From: an uncultured Bacteroidota bacterium
GTDB lineage: Bacteria > Bacteroidota > Bacteroidia > Flavobacteriales > Flavobacteriaceae
Direction: 5' to 3'
Assembly: GCA_902609035.1 (NCBI GenBank)
Contig: CACLQG010000039.1
Span: forward strand, 1-9,698
DNA length: 9,698 nt
Of this stretch, positions 6,244 to 9,698 are shown piece after piece (position 1 is the first letter of the stretch; every line of letters begins with the position of its first letter). The position numbers and the translations under genes were made by a program. Under the pieces are notes generated by a model, which saw only the letters and a list, made by a program, of their open reading frames with translations, searched no databases and had not been told where the DNA came from.

Positions 6244-7416
6244 CTAAGATTTGAGTTTGGATGCAAATCGTTGAATATCAAACTCTGTGACTGGATTCGC
6301 ACCAAGTATCATTAATCTTTCAACTACATTTTTAAGTTCTCTAATATTTCCCGTCCAAGGATAATCCTTCAGTTGATCAATTGCACCTTTGGAAAAGGAT
6401 TTTGATTCAAGACCCTGTTCAACTATTAAGTTTTTGACGAAATAATCCACCAAGAGAGGAATGTCATTCTTTCTTTCTTTCAGTGGAGGTACCTCTATCA
6501 GTATAACTGCCAACCGATGATATAGATCCTCACGGAACTTTCCTTCTTCAATTTCTTTTATTAAATTTTTATTTGTAGCGGCAATAACGCGAACATCTAC
6601 TTTAATATCCTTTTCGCCCCCCACTCTTTGAATTTTATTTTCCTGAAGCGCTCTCAGAACTTTAGCCTGAGCAGCAAGGCTCATATCAGCCACCTCATCT
6701 AAAAACAGGGTACCTCCGTTAGCGATTTCAAACTTTCCTGGACGATCTTTTATGGCAGAAGTAAAGGCTCCTTTAATATGACCAAACAGCTCACTTTCAA
6801 TCAATTCAGCAGGAATAGCAGCACAATTTACCTCCACAAAAGGAGATCCAGAGCGATTACTTTTTTGATGTAAGTGGTGAGCAACCAGCTCTTTCCCCGT
6901 ACCATTTTCTCCAGTAATTAAAACCCTAGCACCTGTTCGAGAAACCTTTTCAATCAATTTATGGATTTCTTCAATCTTATCGGAGTCTCCGATCATCTCA
7001 TACTTTTTGGCAATTCTTTTCTTTAAACTTTTGTTTTCTAAAACTAAGTTCTTGATTTGTAAAGCATTTCTTACAGCCGTAAGCAAGCGATTCAAATCTG
7101 GAGGTTTGGAGATAAAATCATAGGCCCCAGATTTCATGGCCTCTACTGCAGTAGAAACATTACCATGCCCAGTCAACATTATGAAGGGAACATTAATTCC
7201 ATTCTCTCTGGTTTTTTGCAAAACTTCTACTCCATCCATTTTTGGCATTTTAATATCACATAGTACAAGGTCAAAATCTTCCCTATTAAGTGTATTGAAC
7301 CCTAGTTTTCCATCTTCACATTCAGTAATTCGATAGTCTTTGTTTTCTTCTTCCAAAATTCGGATCAATACCCTTCTAATAGGCTCTTCATCCTCAATCA
7401 ATAAGATTTTTTTCAT
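6244..7416 (-). CDS. Sigma-54-type response regulator (REC + AAA+) without a DNA-binding domain
   Basis: 390 residues. REC domain 1-120: acidic Asp9/Glu10, phospho-acceptor Asp54 (CDIKMP), Thr82, Lys104. A short helical linker (120-140) leads to an AAA+ sigma-54 interaction domain (about 141-375): Walker A GENGTGKE 169-176, GAFTSA loop 216-221, Walker B GGTLFLDE 234-241, sensor I ATN 280-282, arginine-finger region FREDLYHRL 294-302, sensor II NIRELKN 357-363. Such proteins use ATP to open RNA polymerase-sigma-54 promoters after phosphorylation. The protein stops about 20 residues after the sensor II helix (VTEFDIQRFASKLKS), so the usual C-terminal Fis-type HTH of NtrC-like regulators (about 440-480 residues) is missing, with a clean stop and only 3 bases to the next gene. 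The sigma-54 contact loop has Ser220 where Gly is standard. No histidine kinase is nearby. It overlaps mscS by 4 bases (ATGA), implying coupled translation. Confidence 0.95.
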   Translation of the reverse strand: MKKILLIEDEEPIRRVLIRILEEENKDYRITECEDGKLGFNTLNREDFDLVLCDIKMPKMDGVEVLQKTRENGINVPFIMLTGHGNVSTAVEAMKSGAYDFISKPPDLNRLLTAVRNALQIKNLVLENKSLKKRIAKKYEMIGDSDKIEEIHKLIEKVSRTGARVLITGENGTGKELVAHHLHQKSNRSGSPFVEVNCAAIPAELIESELFGHIKGAFTSAIKDRPGKFEIANGGTLFLDEVADMSLAAQAKVLRALQENKIQRVGGEKDIKVDVRVIAATNKNLIKEIEEGKFREDLYHRLAVILIEVPPLKERKNDIPLLVDYFVKNLIVEQGLESKSFSKGAIDQLKDYPWTGNIRELKNVVERLMILGANPVTEFDIQRFASKLKS

Positions 7417-8252
7417 TGGGTCTCTTGCATATCATTCTTTAGCGTAACTACTCTTTGGGGAAAAGGGATCTCTATATTTAATTCCTTTAGCTTTTCGAAA
7501 ATTTTAAATCTCAAATCACTTTTTACAACATTAGCCTCAAAACTTTTATTCATTGAAAAGAAAAGCTGAAACATCAAAGCACTATCTCCATAATCTTCAA
7601 ACAGTAAAAAAGGTTCAGGATTTTTAAGCACCTTATTATGACTACAGGCAATTTCAATAACTTTTTGTTTCAATAATTCAACATTTGTATTGTAAGACAC
7701 TCCAAAATGAATAGACTCTTTAGTGAGCGTTCCATTTTCTGTCCAGTTGTAAAGTATAGAAGTTAAAAATTTATGGTTGGGGATAATCAACACCTTATTA
7801 TCTCTGGTAACAGCCCTGGTAGTTCGCAACATAATATTTTCAACCTTTCCCACTTGACCATCAACCTGTATGACATCTCCAACATGCACAGTTTGATCTG
7901 CCAATATAGAAATTCCAGAAAAAACATCTTGAATCAAGGTTTGTAAAGCCAAACTAACCCCTACCAAAAGTGCAGCTGATGCAGCAAAAATAGTACTGAC
8001 ATTTACCCCTACATTATCCAAGGTAATAAGGATTACAATTAAATAAACAAAGTAGTTGAAAAAGGTAAAAATTCCTCTAAACTTAAGCTTTGCGTCGTTG
8101 TTCAAAGTTCTAAATAGAATACGACGTAACACATTAAGAAACAAGTAGGTCAGAAAAAAAACAGCAATTATAATCAAAATTGATTTTGGAGTAAGAATAA
8201 TATCACTCCCTATCCTAATCTGATAATTAAAAAAATCGATTATTTTTTGCAT
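7413..8252 (-). CDS. Small-conductance mechanosensitive ion channel, MscS family
   Basis: 279 residues, close to the size of E. coli MscS. Hydrophobic segments at about 22-42 (TM1), 62-80 (TM2) and 86-116 (TM3); TM3 carries the Ala/Gly-rich pore helix FAASAALLVGVSLALQTLIQ and then DVFSGI. The beta domain follows (about 117-170: HVGDVIQVDGQVGKVENI, RTTRAVTRDNKVLIIPN), then the alpha/beta cytoplasmic cage (175-270) ending EIPFPQRVVTLK, a typical MscS close. The protein would open under membrane tension and let out solutes during osmotic downshock. The ATG at 8252 is the first gene start after the terminators behind dnaJ, so it probably heads the six-gene minus-strand cluster; its TGA overlaps the ATG of the regulator gene by 4 bases. 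No clear promoter was identified upstream. Confidence 0.94.
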   Translation of the reverse strand: MQKIIDFFNYQIRIGSDIILTPKSILIIIAVFFLTYLFLNVLRRILFRTLNNDAKLKFRGIFTFFNYFVYLIVILITLDNVGVNVSTIFAASAALLVGVSLALQTLIQDVFSGISILADQTVHVGDVIQVDGQVGKVENIMLRTTRAVTRDNKVLIIPNHKFLTSILYNWTENGTLTKESIHFGVSYNTNVELLKQKVIEIACSHNKVLKNPEPFLLFEDYGDSALMFQLFFSMNKSFEANVVKSDLRFKIFEKLKELNIEIPFPQRVVTLKNDMQETQ

Positions 8253-8279
8253 GCTATTAAATCAATACTAAGATACTAC

Positions 8280-8314
8280 AAAAACAAAACCCACCCTTAT
8301 TTTCAAAGGATGGG
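8280..8314 (-). terminator. Intrinsic terminator after dnaJ (main)
   Basis: On the minus strand a 9-bp stem (8314-8306 with 8298-8290; CCCATCCTT with AAGGGTGGG, one G-U pair) encloses a 7-base loop and is followed directly by TTTTGTTTTT. This is a textbook rho-independent terminator. It faces the right way to end grpE-dnaJ transcription, and the + strand version lacks a T-tract and has a C-A mismatch. It separates the chaperone genes from the mscS cluster. Confidence 0.8.
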
Positions 8315-8327
8315 AAAAATTGCTATG

Positions 8328-8357
8328 AAAAAGAAACAACACTAAATAATTAGTGTT
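8328..8357 (-). terminator. Weaker hairpin after dnaJ, possible first terminator
   Basis: A perfect 8-bp A+T-rich inverted repeat (8338-8345 with 8350-8357, AACACTAA / TTAGTGTT) with a 4-base loop is followed on the minus strand by GTTTCTTTTTC. It lies 37 bases past the dnaJ stop, upstream of the stronger terminator. With only two G-C pairs in the stem it would be a weak terminator or a 3'-end stabilising hairpin; the two in series suggest tandem termination. Confidence 0.45.
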
Positions 8358-8393
8358 TATCAAATATATATATTTTTTCTTAGATCAGATCTT

Positions 8394-9503
8394 TTACGCA
8401 AACATGTCCTTCACCTTTTCAAAAAATGATTTGTCAGATTTGTCTGGATTGGGGGTAAAATTTTCATCTTCAAGCATTTTTTTAAAAAACTGGTTTTGTT
8501 CCTTGTTTAAAGTTTTGGGTGTCCAGACATTGACATGGACCAAAAGATCTCCCTTTCCATAACTGTTAATATCTGGTATGCCTTTCCCTCTCAATCTCAG
8601 TGTTTTTCCTGATTGTATTCCAGATTCAAGTTTAATTCTTACTTTTCCTTCAAGTAAATTGATTTCTTTCGATACTCCCAATGCCGCTTCTGCAATACTT
8701 ATATAGAGATCAAAATGGAGATGATTGCCTTCACGAACAAAACTATCATCTGGCATTTCCTCAATCAACACTAATAAATCTCCAGAAATTCCACTGCCTG
8801 CGGCTTCATTACCTTTTCCAGTAACCTTCAATTGCATTCCATCCTCCACTCCAGCTGGAATTTTTATAGATACAGCCTCTTCATTCTCTAACATTCCATT
8901 CGCATCACTACCTGAGGGTCTGTAGGAGATAACTTGTCCACTTCCATTACATTTTGGACAAGTTGAAGCGCTTTGCATTCTCCCCAAGATTGTGTTAGTA
9001 ACCCGCATCACCTGTCCCCTACCTTTACAAGTTCCACATGTAGTATAACTCACTCCAGATGCTTGTATTTTTCTTCTGACCTTAATTTTTTTTTCTACTC
9101 CGTTAACTACCTCATGAAGAGAGAGCTGAACTCTAATTCTTAAATTACTTCCCTTTCCTCTGGTTTGCGATTGACCAAATCCACCATAACTGCCACCACC
9201 AAAAGCACTACCAAAAATATCTCCAAATTGACTGAAAATATCATCCATATTCATCCCTCCTCCTGCTCCAAAGCCCCCCGACTCAAAAGCTGAATGACCA
9301 TATTGGTCATATTGGGATTTTTTGTTAGGGTCACTCAAAACTTCATAGGCCTCAGCTGCCTTTTTGAAATTGGCCTCGGCTTCTTTATCTCCAGGGTTTT
9401 TATCCGGGTGAAATTCAATCGCTTTTTTTCGGTAGGCCTTTTTTATTTCACTGGCCGAAGCTCCCTTTGACAATCCTAAAATTTCGTAAAAATCTTTTTT
9501 CAT
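8394..9503 (-). CDS. dnaJ: Chaperone DnaJ (Hsp40), type I with a two-motif zinc finger
   Basis: 369 residues. J domain 1-70 with HPD at 32-34, which stimulates the ATPase of DnaK; Gly/Phe-rich region about 73-116; zinc-finger region 150-195; C-terminal substrate-binding domains about 120-150 and 205-335 ([32 protein letters not shown]), then a tail rich in charged residues ending DMFA. Classical DnaJ has four CxxCxGxG motifs; only two occur here, CGTCKGRG (Cys156, Cys159) and CPKCNGSG (Cys182, Cys185). By position they match motifs 2 and 3, so one of the two zinc sites remains. I recall the same shortened form from Flavobacterium and relatives, so it is probably lineage-typical and not damage. 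A nine-A run lies in codons 137-140. The start is ATG, 5 bases after the grpE stop, so the two genes are co-transcribed. Tandem hairpins follow the gene. Confidence 0.97.
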   Translation of the reverse strand: MKKDFYEILGLSKGASASEIKKAYRKKAIEFHPDKNPGDKEAEANFKKAAEAYEVLSDPNKKSQYDQYGHSAFESGGFGAGGGMNMDDIFSQFGDIFGSAFGGGSYGGFGQSQTRGKGSNLRIRVQLSLHEVVNGVEKKIKVRRKIQASGVSYTTCGTCKGRGQVMRVTNTILGRMQSASTCPKCNGSGQVISYRPSGSDANGMLENEEAVSIKIPAGVEDGMQLKVTGKGNEAAGSGISGDLLVLIEEMPDDSFVREGNHLHFDLYISIAEAALGVSKEINLLEGKVRIKLESGIQSGKTLRLRGKGIPDINSYGKGDLLVHVNVWTPKTLNKEQNQFFKKMLEDENFTPNPDKSDKSFFEKVKDMFA

Positions 9504-9508
9504 CTGAT

Positions 9509-9698
9509 TTATTGTCCTACAACTACTTTGGGAAACCTGATAATTTTATCTCCCAACTGATAACCCTTTTCTGTTACATCTATGATTTTTCCTTTCAGGG
9601 AGGGATCGGTAGCTGGGATCAGTGTAATGGCTTCGTGATTTTCAGCATCAAATGCGTCTCCAACCTGAGTCTCAGTAACTATCAAACCATTACTTTTT
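9509..9698 (-). CDS. grpE: Nucleotide exchange factor GrpE, C-terminal part only
   Basis: The frame runs off the right edge; 62 C-terminal residues are visible. They form the beta-domain of Grp[13 protein letters not shown] (the family's FDP/FD..xHEA signature region), then [20 protein letters not shown] and [16 protein letters not shown] at the end. GrpE releases ADP from DnaK and works with DnaJ in the Hsp70 cycle in the cytoplasm. The neighbour dnaJ begins 5 bases downstream, the common grpE-dnaJ order in bacteria. The promoter and any heat-shock operator would be outside the window. Confidence 0.95.
   Translation of the reverse strand, partial: KSNGLIVTETQVGDAFDAENHEAITLIPATDPSLKGKIIDVTEKGYQLGDKIIRFPKVVVGQ

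Noticed and set aside
6466..6481. Short tandem TTTC repeat in the regulator gene
   Set aside because: It encodes the ordinary LKERKND segment of the AAA+ domain and the frame is intact; only about three or four units.
8263..8289. Possible Bacteroidota promoter before mscS: TAGTATTG (minus strand 8270-8263) with TTTTG at 8289-8285
   Set aside because: The -7-like box has one mismatch to TAnnTTTG and the spacing of 14 bases is shorter than the 19-21 usual in Bacteroides; it also lies in the terminator T-tract, so it is not called.
8382..8392. Perfect short inverted repeat AGATC-A-GATCT just after the dnaJ stop
   Set aside because: The one-base spacer cannot form a stable hairpin and no T-tract follows on the minus strand; it may be chance in A+T-rich DNA.

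Overview
The window looks like chromosome from a member of the Bacteroidota, most likely a Cytophagales-type bacterium. Evidence: A+T-rich DNA, little Shine-Dalgarno sequence before the genes, lipoprotein or secretory N-termini on several proteins, a glycosyltransferase motif familiar from this phylum, and a DnaJ with the shortened two-motif zinc finger that I recall from Flavobacteriia and Cytophagia. No RNA genes, insertion sequences, CRISPR arrays or phage genes were seen. This is ordinary, densely packed genome with some interesting variants inside familiar families. I do not see a convincing new defence or biosynthetic system.

Layout. The left end (1-2655) reads on the + strand: the C-terminal end of a GT4-type glycosyltransferase, a lipoprotein-like sulfatase, and a peptide methionine sulfoxide reductase MsrA with an export-type N-terminus; the last two are 9 bases apart. 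MsrA runs 10 bases into the end of a convergent minus-strand cluster.

The minus-strand cluster (8252 down to 2646) has six genes with overlaps or gaps of at most 29 bases: a small mechanosensitive channel (MscS type), a response regulator with a sigma-54 AAA+ domain but no DNA-binding domain, a secreted M28 peptidase of the carboxypeptidase Q type, a NorM-like MATE transporter, an unrecognised acidic 74-residue protein, and a PAP2 phosphatase. The common theme, if any, is the envelope and stress (turgor, export, periplasmic peptide turnover, lipid phosphate hydrolysis), but the gene order alone does not show that they form one pathway.

The right end (9698 down to 8394) is the chaperone pair grpE-dnaJ, also minus strand. 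A strong intrinsic terminator, with a weaker one before it, separates dnaJ from the mscS cluster. The sites most worth a second look are a Glu-to-Lys change at the expected catalytic base of the M28 peptidase, the regulator that lacks its HTH and carries GAFTSA instead of GAFTGA, the cysteine set of the MsrA, and the half-size DnaJ zinc finger.
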